Assembly: GCA_030430575.1 (NCBI GenBank)
Contig: JAUIKF010000030.1
Coordinates: 37,283-101,282 of the forward strand
DNA length: 64,000 nt
Reading direction: 5' to 3'
Source of the DNA: Bacteroidia bacterium
GTDB lineage: Bacteria > Bacteroidota > Bacteroidia > J057
The translations under genes were made by a program, and so were the position numbers. Below the pieces are notes generated by a model, which saw only the letters and a list, made by a program, of their open reading frames with translations, had not been told where the DNA came from and did no database searches. The first letter of the stretch is position 1. Every line of letters starts with the position of its first letter. This document shows, in pieces, positions 36,227 through 44,304 of this stretch.

Positions 36227-36601
36227 AAGAAGAAGTTCTAGGTTCTAGGTTTTAGGTTCGGGGTTCAGGGTTCAGGGTTCAGAGGTAGCTTAAAATAGAT
36301 TCTCATTCAAAATTCAACCCTTCGGTGAGCTCAGGGCAAGCATTCAATCATTCAAAATTCATTGTCTTTTGTCAATCTACCGAAATATCAAAGCAAAGTA
36401 AAGCTATTCCATGCACAGAACGCATAGGAGAGTGAAGGAATTGTAGAATTCCATAACAAGAATCAATGAACGATTGATTCTAATAAATTTGCATAGAAAA
36501 TCTAAGAGGAACGCGGATTAAACAGATTAGACGGATTTTGCGGATCAGAGTAATTTTTTCCAAACCACAAACCACAAACCACAAACTCCAAACCACAAAC
36601 T
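36227..36601. repeat. Intergenic block with four different repeat vocabularies
   Basis: In order: gttctaggttttaggttc and ggttcagggttcag (36235-36285); ATTCAAAATTC words including the 46-base match to 12000-12042 (36300-36362); gcggattaaacagattag-type words (36510-36545); and accacaaaccacaaaccac (36563-36600). No gene seen. The alpha-2-macroglobulin promoter should lie in 36227-36480. Confidence 0.6.
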
Positions 36602-37441
36602 TCAAACTTTCTTTTGAATCGCTTTCGCGACTTGCTCCATCAGCCACATGGGCGTAGAAGTAGCGCCACAAATACCGACGGAGGATTGGCCGTCAAACCA
36701 GGCGGTGTCTAGTTCATCGACATCGGAGATGAAGTAGCTTTGGGGATTGACCTGGAGGCAGGTCTGGAAGAGGGCTTTGCCGTTGGAGCTTTTTTTGCCA
36801 GAGACAAAGATGATGACGTCGTGGCGGTCGGAGAATTTGCGGAGTTCGGGTTCGCGGTTGCTGACCTGACGGCAGATGGTGTCGTTGAATTTGAGGTCCT
36901 CGGTCTCCTCGGACATCTTGTCCCTGATTTTGTAGAGGAGCTGGGTGCTTTTGGTGGTTTGGCTAAAAAGTGAGATAGGTTGATCTAGGTCGAGGTTATC
37001 TACTTCTTCTTCGGAAGAAATGACGATTGCCTCCTGATTGGTCTGGCCGATGAGGCCATTAACTTCGGCATGACCCGGCTTTCCGAGAATGACAATCTGG
37101 CGATCGTCATCATGGGCCTGGCGGACCCGGTTTTGGAGCTTTAGTACGACTGGACAAGAAGCGTCCACCAATTCGATATTGTTCTCCATAGCCGTCTTAT
37201 AGGTCGTCGGCGGTTCTCCATGTGCTCGGATCAGCACGGTTGCATCTTTCAGATCAGCGAGGTCTTCGTGGTTGATGATTTTGAGGCCTTTGGCCTGGAG
37301 GCGTTGGACTTCCTTATCGTTGTGAACGATGTCACCCAGGCAGTACAGGCTACCGTGTTCCTCCAAATAGTCTTCTGCCATCTCAATGGCATAGACTACG
37401 CCAAAACAAAAACCAGAATGCTTGTCAATTTCTATATGCAT
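36602..37441 (-). CDS. ispH: 4-hydroxy-3-methylbut-2-enyl diphosphate reductase
   Basis: 279 residues, full length. IspH makes IPP and DMAPP in the last step of the MEP isoprenoid pathway, using a 4Fe-4S cluster. The three cluster cysteines are visible: GFCFGV (Cys12), DASCPV (about 95) and NDTICRQVSNRE (about 195). The flanking motifs IRAHGEPP, GKPGHAEVNG, SQTT, SGKKSSNGKAL and GATSTPMWL are also present. The gene is preceded by a degenerate repeat block and followed by the four-vocabulary repeat region. Confidence 0.97.
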   Translation of the reverse strand: MHIEIDKHSGFCFGVVYAIEMAEDYLEEHGSLYCLGDIVHNDKEVQRLQAKGLKIINHEDLADLKDATVLIRAHGEPPTTYKTAMENNIELVDASCPVVLKLQNRVRQAHDDDRQIVILGKPGHAEVNGLIGQTNQEAIVISSEEEVDNLDLDQPISLFSQTTKSTQLLYKIRDKMSEETEDLKFNDTICRQVSNREPELRKFSDRHDVIIFVSGKKSSNGKALFQTCLQVNPQSYFISDVDELDTAWFDGQSSVGICGATSTPMWLMEQVAKAIQKKV

Positions 37442-37560
37442 GGGGGGAGAAATGAGAGAATGATAGGATGAGTGAATGATAGAATGGGAAGAGAATGAGA
37501 AGATGATTAAATGAGTATATGATAAAATGTGGGCTTCTTCACTTTGGACTTCCTTGTTAG
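37442..37560. repeat. GATAAAATGAGAGAATG-type repeat
   Basis: Words atgagagaatgataggatga, gtgaatgatagaatgggaag and gattaaatgagtatatgata repeat with about 8-10 base spacing. The same vocabulary occurs at 15668-15710, 22495-22525, 50520-50590 (reverse complement) and 59405-59440. Confidence 0.55.
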
Positions 37561-37574
37561 TTATTTTTACTTTT

Positions 37575-38324
37575 TCAATTACTCATTTTCTCTTTCGCCC
37601 ATTCCAATACCTTTTCTACTTGATCGTCTATATGCAAATGTGTGGTATCCAATACGATGGCATCGTCAGCTTGTTTTAAGGGGCTTTCAGCCCTGGTAGA
37701 GTCTATGCGGTCGCGTTCCTTGAGATTGAAAAGAACTTCTTCATAGGATACAGCAAGACCTTTTTTCTCCATTTCCGCTAATCTGCGTTTCGCCCTCACC
37801 GCTACATCTGCTGTCATGAAGACTTTCAACTCCGCATGAGGAAGCACCACCGTGCCGATGTCTCTGCCGTCCATGACGACCCCTTTGTTGGCTGCGATCT
37901 GTTGTTGCTTCTCAACCATGGCTTCGCGTACAGCCTTGTGAATACTCACAGGACTGACATTGGCAGAGATTTCTGGCGTGCGAATCTCTTGATCCATCAC
38001 TACGCCGTTGAGCCGTATGTCGCACAGTCCCTTTTCCATATTATGCACAAAGTCAATTTCCATTGCCTTCAAACTCTCCAGCATCTGCGGGTTTTCCTGG
38101 TCAAACGGTATCCCATCACGCAAAAACACCCACGTCACGATCCGATACATAGCGCCCGTATCGATATAGACATAGCCCAGTCGACGGGCAAGTTGTTTTG
38201 CGGTGGTGCTTTTCCCACACCCCGCATGGCCGTCTATCGCAATATTAATCCGTTTGTTGCCCAAAATGTTCGGGGAGAAGTTACCAATTTTCGCGGTATT
38301 CGCAGGTGTTGTTGTCTGTTTCAT
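37575..38324 (-). CDS. cmk: Cytidylate kinase
   Basis: Up to 249 residues. It phosphorylates CMP and dCMP with ATP. The P-loop DGHAGCGKSTTAKQLARRL lies at about 32-51, and YVYIDTGAMYR, VMDGRDIGTVVLPHAELKVF and the CMP-binding RDRIDSTRAESPL are present. The first ATG (38324) overlaps the upstream queD gene by 44 bases; a TTG at 38264 would start just before the conserved core (GNKRINIAIDG) and avoid the overlap. The true start is unresolved. Same direction as queD, so probably one operon. Confidence 0.93.
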   Translation of the reverse strand: MKQTTTPANTAKIGNFSPNILGNKRINIAIDGHAGCGKSTTAKQLARRLGYVYIDTGAMYRIVTWVFLRDGIPFDQENPQMLESLKAMEIDFVHNMEKGLCDIRLNGVVMDQEIRTPEISANVSPVSIHKAVREAMVEKQQQIAANKGVVMDGRDIGTVVLPHAELKVFMTADVAVRAKRRLAEMEKKGLAVSYEEVLFNLKERDRIDSTRAESPLKQADDAIVLDTTHLHIDDQVEKVLEWAKEKMSN

Positions 38325-38661
38325 GGATGACGACGCTATATAAGGCGGGAATTAAGGGCTTTATTTCGTGATAAAACCACATGACAAGGTTCTCTGTTGT
38401 TGGGATTTTGAGTAAAGGAATATTCTTCTCTTCCCCTACTTCATTGATGAATTGGTGATCCAACATGTCAATGATGGGATTGATAATAGATTTGATTTCC
38501 CCAAAATCCTGAATCATGCCCGTTTCTGGATTGACTTCCCCCAACAGGTTTACTTCTACTTTAAAATTATGCCCATGGATACGGCGACATTTGTGACCGT
38601 CAGGCATGGTCGGCAGGTTATGCGCTGCCTCAAATTTGAATCTTTTTGTAATCTTTACCAT
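38281..38661 (-). CDS. queD: 6-carboxytetrahydropterin synthase / 6-pyruvoyltetrahydropterin synthase homolog
   Basis: 126 residues. The zinc ligands are seen in FEAAHNLP and IHGHNFKVEVN, the catalytic cysteine in DGHKCRRIHGHN, and the substrate glutamate region in VVIHETDNNTCEYRE. QueD makes 6-carboxy-tetrahydropterin from dihydroneopterin triphosphate in queuosine synthesis; eukaryote-like PTPS would act in biopterin synthesis. The length and the short CxxxHGH motif suit QueD, but the two cannot be separated by eye. No other queuosine gene is beside it. The 3' end overlaps the longest cmk reading frame. Confidence 0.88.
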   Translation of the reverse strand: MVKITKRFKFEAAHNLPTMPDGHKCRRIHGHNFKVEVNLLGEVNPETGMIQDFGEIKSIINPIIDMLDHQFINEVGEEKNIPLLKIPTTENLVMWFYHEIKPLIPALYSVVIHETDNNTCEYRENW

Positions 38662-38940
38662 AATAAGATCGTTCGTCGCTATCGCTCCTCACTGTCAGAC
38701 CGCTCGGGCTTTGCCCTCGCTGCGAGACTTGTGCTGAGCTTGTCGAAGTATCGTTCGCGCCTTCGGCACTCACTGCGAGATCGCTCGGCTCGAAGACTCG
38801 CCTCGCTGTGAGACAAGAGACTTTTTTCACTCTCACACTTGTCCTGAGCCCCGTCGAAGGACTCAACCTCACACTTCTTTAAAAGATCGCTCGGCTCGAA
38901 GACTCGCCTCGCTATGAGACTAAAGAAGAAGTGGCAACTC
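38662..38940. repeat. GCTCGAAGACTCGCCTCGCTGTGAGAC-family repeat cluster, third locus
   Basis: Two near-identical copies of tcgctcggctcgaagactcg, each followed by cctcgct[ga]tgagac (about 38781-38815 and 38886-38920). Fragments such as cttgtgctgagcttgtcgaa and tgtcctgagccccgtcgaag lie between them. ORFs read through this block on the minus strand only because the repeats lack stops in some frames. Confidence 0.75.
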
Positions 38941-38960
38941 AATTTCAATTTCAAACTCAA

Positions 38961-39388
38961 TACAGTGTAAATTAAATTTCTTGTCTTTACAACTAAGTTG
39001 TCATTTCGACCAACGGGAGAAATCTAACATGCTGGTCTAGTAAATAAATCGAAGCGCATGGGCTAAACATTATATAGCCAGTACAAAAGGGCGTGTTAGA
39101 TTTCTCCTCCCTTCGCAAAGCCTCCGGTCGTCGAAATGACAGTAAGACTGTTATGGTAAGAAACTTTGTTTACAGTGTACTCAATATCGTGTGTAAAAAG
39201 TTTTCATACCTTTTTCAAAAGGTCATTTCGACGAGTCTTCGAGGAGAAATCTAACAGTGTGGTCTAGAAGCCTGGAAATAACCACTCGAAAGGGCGTGTT
39301 AGATTTCTCCCTTCGGTCGAAATGCATGCCCTGAGTATTCCGAAGGGACAACTTTGTTGTAAGAACTAGAAATTTAATTTACACTGTA
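38961..39388. mobile_element. Compound MITE-like element with TACAGTGTA ends and CTCAA flanks
   Basis: The left end 38961-39002 (tacagtgtaaattaaatttc onward) is matched by the reverse complement of the right end 39347-39388. An internal end, tacagtgta, lies at 39171-39179. Each boundary is flanked by the direct repeat CTCAA (38956-38960, 39180-39184, 39389-39393). Inside are two copies of a palindromic unit: gtcatttcgac then gagaaatctaaca, facing tgttagatttctcc then gtcgaaatgac. No coding capacity. It looks like two adjacent or nested non-autonomous insertions with 5-bp target duplications; the surrounding TTCAA-rich DNA makes the duplication less certain. Confidence 0.6.
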
Positions 39389-39440
39389 CTCAACCTCAAT
39401 CGTTCCTTTTTGAACTTGAACTTGAACTTGAACTTTTCTT
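39389..39440. repeat. TTGAACTTGAACTTG hexamer repeat
   Basis: ttgaacttgaacttgaactt follows ctcaacctcaatcg and runs to the 3' end of the Wzz-like gene. It belongs to the same vocabulary as 8894-8995. Confidence 0.55.
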
Positions 39441-39448
39441 ATTCCTTC

Positions 39449-40609
39449 TTAATCCTTTTCTTTCTCTTCTCCCTTTTCCCTATTCTCTCCTCCTTCTTCC
39501 TTCTCTTTTGTAAAAAAATCTATCAACACAGCCCCTACCAAACTGGCGACGCCTGTGATCATCAGCGTAAGGGCCAGAATAATCCAGCGGATAGGGCGTG
39601 CCTTACGATCTGAAGGGGTTGCTTGTTCTATAGTGAGAATGGTCGTGTAATCGGTAGTTTCCATCATTTCTAGAAATTCCACCTTGGACTGAAGGTCTTT
39701 GATGTCGCGGGCGAGGCGCAGGCTCACATCGCCTATCGCTGCCGCCCTGTCAAGGCCTTCTTGGAACTTCTGTAGATTGATTTCTGTACCGCTGCTTTTG
39801 CGGATAAGGGCATTGGCGCGGCTTTGCTGCATGTCTCGCTCCAGCCGAGCTGCTTTCGCCTGAGAAGAGTTGCCCCCGTGCTCCCGCTCCATCAAACGGA
39901 CCCGCGTTTTGGCAGCTGCTAGTTCAGACTCAGCTGTGAGCACTTGCTGAAGCAAAACTTCTGTTTGGGCCTGGTCATTAAAGATGTTGAATTCTGCGCG
40001 AATCTTGGATGCACTGTCCGCATAAAGGGCCACCTGGCGAAAAGATTCATCGAGACTTTTGCGGTAGATCTCAAGGATGGGAGCGCGGTTTTCATTGATC
40101 ATGCGCTTATTGATTTCATCTACCTTGTCGGCAATGAAATTGACGATATTGGCAGAGCGTTGGGGGTCGACGTCATAGGCCGTTATTTCGAGGCCATTGC
40201 CACCAATTTTGACAGCGCTGATATTGGCGCGGTAAGATCGCGCGGCATAGAACTTGGGCGACTCGTCGTTTTCTTTATCCACGCCGTAGGCACGCCACAG
40301 GTCAAACTTGTCGAGGACGGCAAGCATGACTTCTTCGGAGTTTGCAATGTTTTTGAGGCGTTCGACGCCCTTTGCATCACCATAGAGGAAGATCGCTGGC
40401 TCTTCGGCGAAGAGGCCGATTCCGTCAAAGCGTTCCGCATTGGTAGGGTAGATGACCGTGGAGGACATGTACTCAGGCGGATAGAAACTAGGCATGGTAA
40501 ATACCACGGCAAGCAGGCCAGAGAAGGCCACGACGCCGATAATGTACCAAAAGTACTTGCGGACTACCGCAAGGAGGTAAAGCAGATTTAGGTTATTGTC
40601 CTGGGACAT
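39449..40609 (-). CDS. Wzz/Wzc-type polysaccharide chain-length or GumC-like inner membrane protein
   Basis: 386 residues from the ATG at 40609 (MSQDNNLNLLYLLAVVRKYF). It has an N-terminal membrane helix (YIIGVVAFSGLLAVVFTMP), a proline-containing region, a periplasmic domain with long coiled coil (about 165-320: AESELAAAKTRVRLMERE, then LARDIKDLQSKVEFLE), a short motif before the second membrane helix (SDRKARPIRWIILALTLMI), and a cytoplasmic tail of charged repeats (FFTKEKEEGGENREKG). This is the Wzz layout without the Wzc kinase domain. It would set the length of exported O-antigen or capsule chains. The partner genes probably lie elsewhere. Confidence 0.85.
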   Translation of the reverse strand: MSQDNNLNLLYLLAVVRKYFWYIIGVVAFSGLLAVVFTMPSFYPPEYMSSTVIYPTNAERFDGIGLFAEEPAIFLYGDAKGVERLKNIANSEEVMLAVLDKFDLWRAYGVDKENDESPKFYAARSYRANISAVKIGGNGLEITAYDVDPQRSANIVNFIADKVDEINKRMINENRAPILEIYRKSLDESFRQVALYADSASKIRAEFNIFNDQAQTEVLLQQVLTAESELAAAKTRVRLMEREHGGNSSQAKAARLERDMQQSRANALIRKSSGTEINLQKFQEGLDRAAAIGDVSLRLARDIKDLQSKVEFLEMMETTDYTTILTIEQATPSDRKARPIRWIILALTLMITGVASLVGAVLIDFFTKEKEEGGENREKGEEKEKD

Positions 40610-40934
40610 ACGCCAATAAAATTTGCGCAAAGGTAGGAAAATTATTGGGTATTTAGGGGCAAAATGTTGGGAGGAATGCTGATTGATTGATGGACTATAT
40701 CATCAAAAGTGATGATAAAAAATAGACAAATTTGATTATTTACTTTAATTTAAATCTCTTACACCTTTGCCATACCTTCACTCACAGTATTTTACCCTAT
40801 TTAATGACAACACCAGCCATGTCATTGCCACCATACTAACTGAAGGACCTCCAATCCCTATTGGGTGATTGTATGGCCCAGAAAATGGTAAGCCTACCTC
40901 ATTCCTAATTTTCATCCATCAATCCCAATTAATC
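40610..40934. promoter_or_regulatory. Upstream region of cassette 1
   Basis: 325 bases between the divergent Wzz-like gene and the first small-protein gene. It contains the conserved 28-bp element at 40733-40760 and, upstream of it, gtgatgataaaaaat, which also resembles the second cassette (atgatgatacaaaatg). No gene is seen here. Confidence 0.5.
40733..40760 (+). promoter_or_regulatory. Conserved 28-bp element, copy 1
   Basis: Starts tgattatttactttaattta and ends aatctctt. It differs at two positions from 45333-45360, while the DNA around the two copies is mostly unrelated. Just downstream is CACCTTTG (copy 1) or GATATTTG (copy 2), each one base off the TAnnTTTG -7 box. It is therefore a candidate promoter or operator shared by the two cassettes, perhaps the binding site of the encoded response regulators. 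Confidence 0.6.
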
Positions 40935-41291
40935 ATGACTAGTTTAACATTCATATTGTACAAATATGGAAGCGGTACGCCAATTTATTATTTATCTACT
41001 TCGACAGACTTTGGTAGTGAAACCTATATAGTAGGAACGCCAGCTACAGGGACTGTACCAGTAACTCCCAATGGAGAGGGAGAATACCACATTGATTTGC
41101 TTGTAGATTCAGATCCCAATGGTCAATCAGTTATATCGCACGGTGTGGATTTCGGCGCGATCACCTTTGAAGAAGGCACACATAGTATTGTAATTTCTGT
41201 TAAAGAGGGGACAACTGAATTGGCGAACGGTATTGCCGATACACCTACTGAAACGACTAATGATCCAAGACCAGGCAATTTGGGCAACTGA
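40935..41291 (+). CDS. Small beta-rich protein of cassette 1 (unknown family)
   Basis: 118 residues from the ATG at 40935 (MTSLTFILYKYGSGTPIYYL). An ATG at 40869 would add a poor leader. No signal peptide, membrane helix or cysteine. The sequence reads as alternating beta strands and turns. The core GEGEYHIDLLVDSDPNGQS with GAITFEEGTHSIVISVKEG aligns with the protein at 45468 (GEGVYHVELNV, GAITFIHGTHKVSVTIKKEG), so the two are paralogs. It precedes a TPR histidine kinase gene in the same direction. A role as ligand, chaperone or regulator of that kinase is only an inference from the duplicated order. I do not recognise the family. Confidence 0.75.
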   Translation: MTSLTFILYKYGSGTPIYYLSTSTDFGSETYIVGTPATGTVPVTPNGEGEYHIDLLVDSDPNGQSVISHGVDFGAITFEEGTHSIVISVKEGTTELANGIADTPTETTNDPRPGNLGN

Positions 41292-41368
41292 TCTTGTTTT
41301 GGTAAATTTAGAAAGGAGGAAAAAGAATCAGCCTCATGAGCGACCTTTTTAATTAAACCTTAAATAGC

Positions 41369-43531
41369 ATGATCAAACAAGCTAAATCATTGTCTAGTCT
41401 ATTTTTTTCTTTTTTGATGCTTTTGTCAACAATTACTTATGCAACAAAAGTTTCTCCAATTGATAGAATGATTTCCCGCCTTCCAAGTCTGGAAAAAGAA
41501 GTACGGGTGGACACCCTGAATGAGATTGCTTATTTATACGGAAAAAAGGACCCTCAAAAAGCCATTTATTATGGTCAACAAGCTTTGAAACTTGCCCAAA
41601 AGTTAAAGTATGATACTGGTCAAGCTTATGCCTTGACCAGTATCTCTTATGGACATAAGAGTCAAAGCAATACTACATTAGCCCTTGAGTTTCAAGAAAA
41701 AAGCCTCCTGATTCGCAAACGAATTGGAGGGCTGATACTAGCCAGCGGATACATTGCATTGGCTACAACTCATACCATTAATAGAAGCTATTTAATTGCT
41801 CATGCTTTTGTAGACTCAGCGATTGATATTTGTCATCAGGTAATTTCTTTGGATTCTACAAATGAAAAAGCGCAGAGTTATATGGCAATGTGTTACAATC
41901 GCAGGGGAAGTCTCTACTGGAATACACAGCAGTTTAGTCTGGCTGTACCAGCTTATGAAGCATCGATAAGAATCAAAGAGAAATTAACAAACAAATCGCA
42001 ACTAGCGAGTTCTTACAATGGATTGGGGATATTATATGTAGGCCAAGGGTTGACTGAAAAAGCAGTTGAATATTATGAAAAAGCATTAGCTATTTATGAG
42101 GAGACAAAAGATACATTAGATATAGCTGCATTGTCTCATAATCTAGGGCAGGCTCATTACCGCCAAGGTAATTTCAATCAATCAATTGCCGATTTTAATA
42201 AAAGCCTAGCAATCTATGAAAGGGTAGGAAACATTAAGCTTTTGGGCCGATCCAGGAATAATTTAGGGGGTGTTTACCAGGCCATCGGAGACTTTGCAAA
42301 TGCGCGAAAGGTTTATGAGCAAGCCCTTGTAAACCATGAAGCTGCTAATAATGTGGAAGGCAAAGCCAAGACCTTATACAATATTGGCACCTTAGTCCAA
42401 CTTCAATTACAAATCCCTGAGGCGATTTGGTACTATGAAAAAAGTCAATTGCTTGCTTCCCAGCTTGGCGATCATCAATTGATGTTACAAATTGCTGAAA
42501 AACTAACCAAGGTCTATACATCCCAAAGCAACTACCCCAAGGCACTTACATTCAGTGAAATGCGTGCAGCGTTGGCGGATAGCCTCCAGAACGATAAGAC
42601 CCTTACACTCAATCTATTACATAGCCTCGAAGCTGAGCGAATGAAAAATGGCTATCGAGCCAACCTCAGCCTAAAAGATAAAAAACTCAGCCAAACGATT
42701 ATTATCGGATTAGCCATCGTTTCGGGGCTACTCTTGCTGATCATCTTTGCGATCCTGCGAATCTATACGGATCGGCAGCGCATCCAATTGGAGCGTCAAC
42801 ATGTCACTGAGGCAAATCATGAGGTGGAACGGATACTGTCAACGCAAGCTGTTAATACTTTGGCGGCTAGGTTAGAAGCACAAGAAGAAGAACGGAAACG
42901 AGTTGCTAAAGAATTGCATGATAGAATAGGCGTCATGCTTTCAGGTGTGCAATTACATTTTAAGGCGATAGATGGAAAATTGACTATTATGAAGGATGAT
43001 ACGAACAATAAGTTTTCAGAAGCTGCAGAGCTGCTAGCAAGTGCGGCGAAGGAAGTTCGATTGATTTCTCACAATATGCTTTCTGGTGTTTTGGAACAAT
43101 ATGGCCTTTTCCAAGCATTAACAGACCTGGCCGCAGCGATCAACCGAACCAATGCAATTGAGGTGAAACTATATGATTTCAAATTGGACCAAAAGCTTGA
43201 CAGCCAAACAGAAACGAATGTTTATCGAATTATTCAAGAGCTCATAAACAATACGTTGAAGCATGCAAAGGCTCAAAAAATTGAGATTTCAGTCAACTAT
43301 TTTTTAAAGGACGATCAATTAAAAGATAATACACTAAATATTGTGGTGGAAGACAATGGGGTAGGATTTGATCTGGAAAAAGTGGATCTCAAGAAAGGGA
43401 TAGGTTTAGGAAATATCAAAGAAAAAGTGAGTTTTATGAATGGCAAATTAGCTATTGATAGTAAAATAGGGAGAGGGACAATAGTTATTATTGATATCCC
43501 CTTACCGGAGGTAGCAAAACAAAATTCATAA
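41369..43531 (+). CDS. TPR-containing sensor histidine kinase, cassette 1
   Basis: 720 residues. Signal peptide (LFFSFLMLLSTITYA), then about eight to nine TPR units outside the membrane (about 35-430; for example LTEKAVEYYEKALAIYEETK and NFNQSIADFNKSLAIYERVG). A membrane helix (IIIGLAIVSGLLLLIIFAIL, about 447-466) and a coiled-coil linker follow. The HisKA_3 domain has AKELHDRIG, with the phosphorylated His near 517. The HATPase (about 610-715) has QELINNTLKHAKA, VVEDNGVGFD and GIGLGNIKEKV. It should phosphorylate the regulator encoded 19 bases downstream. The periplasmic TPRs suggest sensing of a protein partner. Confidence 0.93.
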   Translation: MIKQAKSLSSLFFSFLMLLSTITYATKVSPIDRMISRLPSLEKEVRVDTLNEIAYLYGKKDPQKAIYYGQQALKLAQKLKYDTGQAYALTSISYGHKSQSNTTLALEFQEKSLLIRKRIGGLILASGYIALATTHTINRSYLIAHAFVDSAIDICHQVISLDSTNEKAQSYMAMCYNRRGSLYWNTQQFSLAVPAYEASIRIKEKLTNKSQLASSYNGLGILYVGQGLTEKAVEYYEKALAIYEETKDTLDIAALSHNLGQAHYRQGNFNQSIADFNKSLAIYERVGNIKLLGRSRNNLGGVYQAIGDFANARKVYEQALVNHEAANNVEGKAKTLYNIGTLVQLQLQIPEAIWYYEKSQLLASQLGDHQLMLQIAEKLTKVYTSQSNYPKALTFSEMRAALADSLQNDKTLTLNLLHSLEAERMKNGYRANLSLKDKKLSQTIIIGLAIVSGLLLLIIFAILRIYTDRQRIQLERQHVTEANHEVERILSTQAVNTLAARLEAQEEERKRVAKELHDRIGVMLSGVQLHFKAIDGKLTIMKDDTNNKFSEAAELLASAAKEVRLISHNMLSGVLEQYGLFQALTDLAAAINRTNAIEVKLYDFKLDQKLDSQTETNVYRIIQELINNTLKHAKAQKIEISVNYFLKDDQLKDNTLNIVVEDNGVGFDLEKVDLKKGIGLGNIKEKVSFMNGKLAIDSKIGRGTIVIIDIPLPEVAKQNS

Positions 43532-43550
43532 ACACATCAATTATACAATT

Positions 43551-44198
43551 ATGATAAGGGTATTATTGGCTGACGATCAAGTAATTATCCGTCGCGGAAT
43601 TAAAGCTGTTTTGGGAAATGAGCCTGGAATTAAGGTAGTTGCTGAGGCTAGAGATGGGCTTGAAGTGCTTGAGCAATTAAAGTTTAAGGCTAAAGAGGTG
43701 GATATAGTCCTATTGGATGTTGAAATGCCTCGTATGAATGGCATTGAAGCAGCCAAGGAAATAGCTGAAAAATACCCTGATATTAAGATTATCGTGCTGA
43801 CGATGTACCAAGAAGACACTTATATTCGGGAATTGCTTCGGATAAGAGTATCTGGATATCTATTTAAGGAAGAAAGTGACTCAAAATTGACTGAAGCTAT
43901 TTTTTCGGTGCATAGTGGGAAAGATTATTATGGAAATGAAGTGAAAAATGTCGTCATGGAATGGCTCAAAGACCCCAAACCTAAGATGCCATCGAGTCTC
44001 ACGTCCCGTGAACGACAGATTCTCAAATTGCTAGGAGGTGGATTGACCTCCCAAAAAATAGCAAGGAAATTAGGCATCAAACATTCAACAGTAGAAACCC
44101 ACAAAAGAAATTCTATGAAGAAAACGGGGTGCCGTAATGTCAGAGAACTGGCAGTCTATGCGGCGAAACATGATTTGTCTAAAATCAAAATTTCTTAA
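43551..44198 (+). CDS. NarL/LuxR-type response regulator, cassette 1
   Basis: 215 residues. Receiver domain 1-120 with LLADDQ, phosphorylated Asp56 in IVLLDVEMP, the T/S of VLTM and the Lys of GYLFKEE. The LuxR-type HTH covers about 147-210 (LTSRERQILKLLGGGLTSQK, KHSTVETHKRNSMKKTGCRN). It is encoded right after the kinase and is paralogous to the regulator at 48113. The target genes probably include its own cassette (inference from the repeated upstream element). Confidence 0.94.
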   Translation: MIRVLLADDQVIIRRGIKAVLGNEPGIKVVAEARDGLEVLEQLKFKAKEVDIVLLDVEMPRMNGIEAAKEIAEKYPDIKIIVLTMYQEDTYIRELLRIRVSGYLFKEESDSKLTEAIFSVHSGKDYYGNEVKNVVMEWLKDPKPKMPSSLTSRERQILKLLGGGLTSQKIARKLGIKHSTVETHKRNSMKKTGCRNVRELAVYAAKHDLSKIKIS

Positions 44199-44219
44199 TG
44201 TAGGATTAATTGATTTTCA

Positions 44220-44237
44220 TTGCCTTAATTAAGGCAA
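44220..44237. promoter_or_regulatory. Perfect 18-bp palindrome upstream of the caspase gene
   Basis: TTGCCTTAATTAAGGCAA reads the same on both strands. It lies 22 bases after the regulator stop and 68 bases before the caspase ATG. It could be a dimer binding site or a small hairpin. There is no T tract. Confidence 0.5.
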
Positions 44238-44304
44238 ATGAAGTAATAATTGCTTTCGTTTTTTTGTCTAAATTAATTTAGAATTCAACTTGAAAACCAA
44301 TCCC

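Noticed and set aside
38679..38960. Overlapping minus-strand ORFs rich in Arg, Ser and Glu
   Set aside because: They are translations of the GCTCGAAGACTCGC repeats; the two copies give the same odd peptide words.
39410..39613. Plus-strand ORF starting MNLNLNLNFSYSF
   Set aside because: It is the TTGAAC hexamer repeat, then the antisense of the Wzz-like tail.
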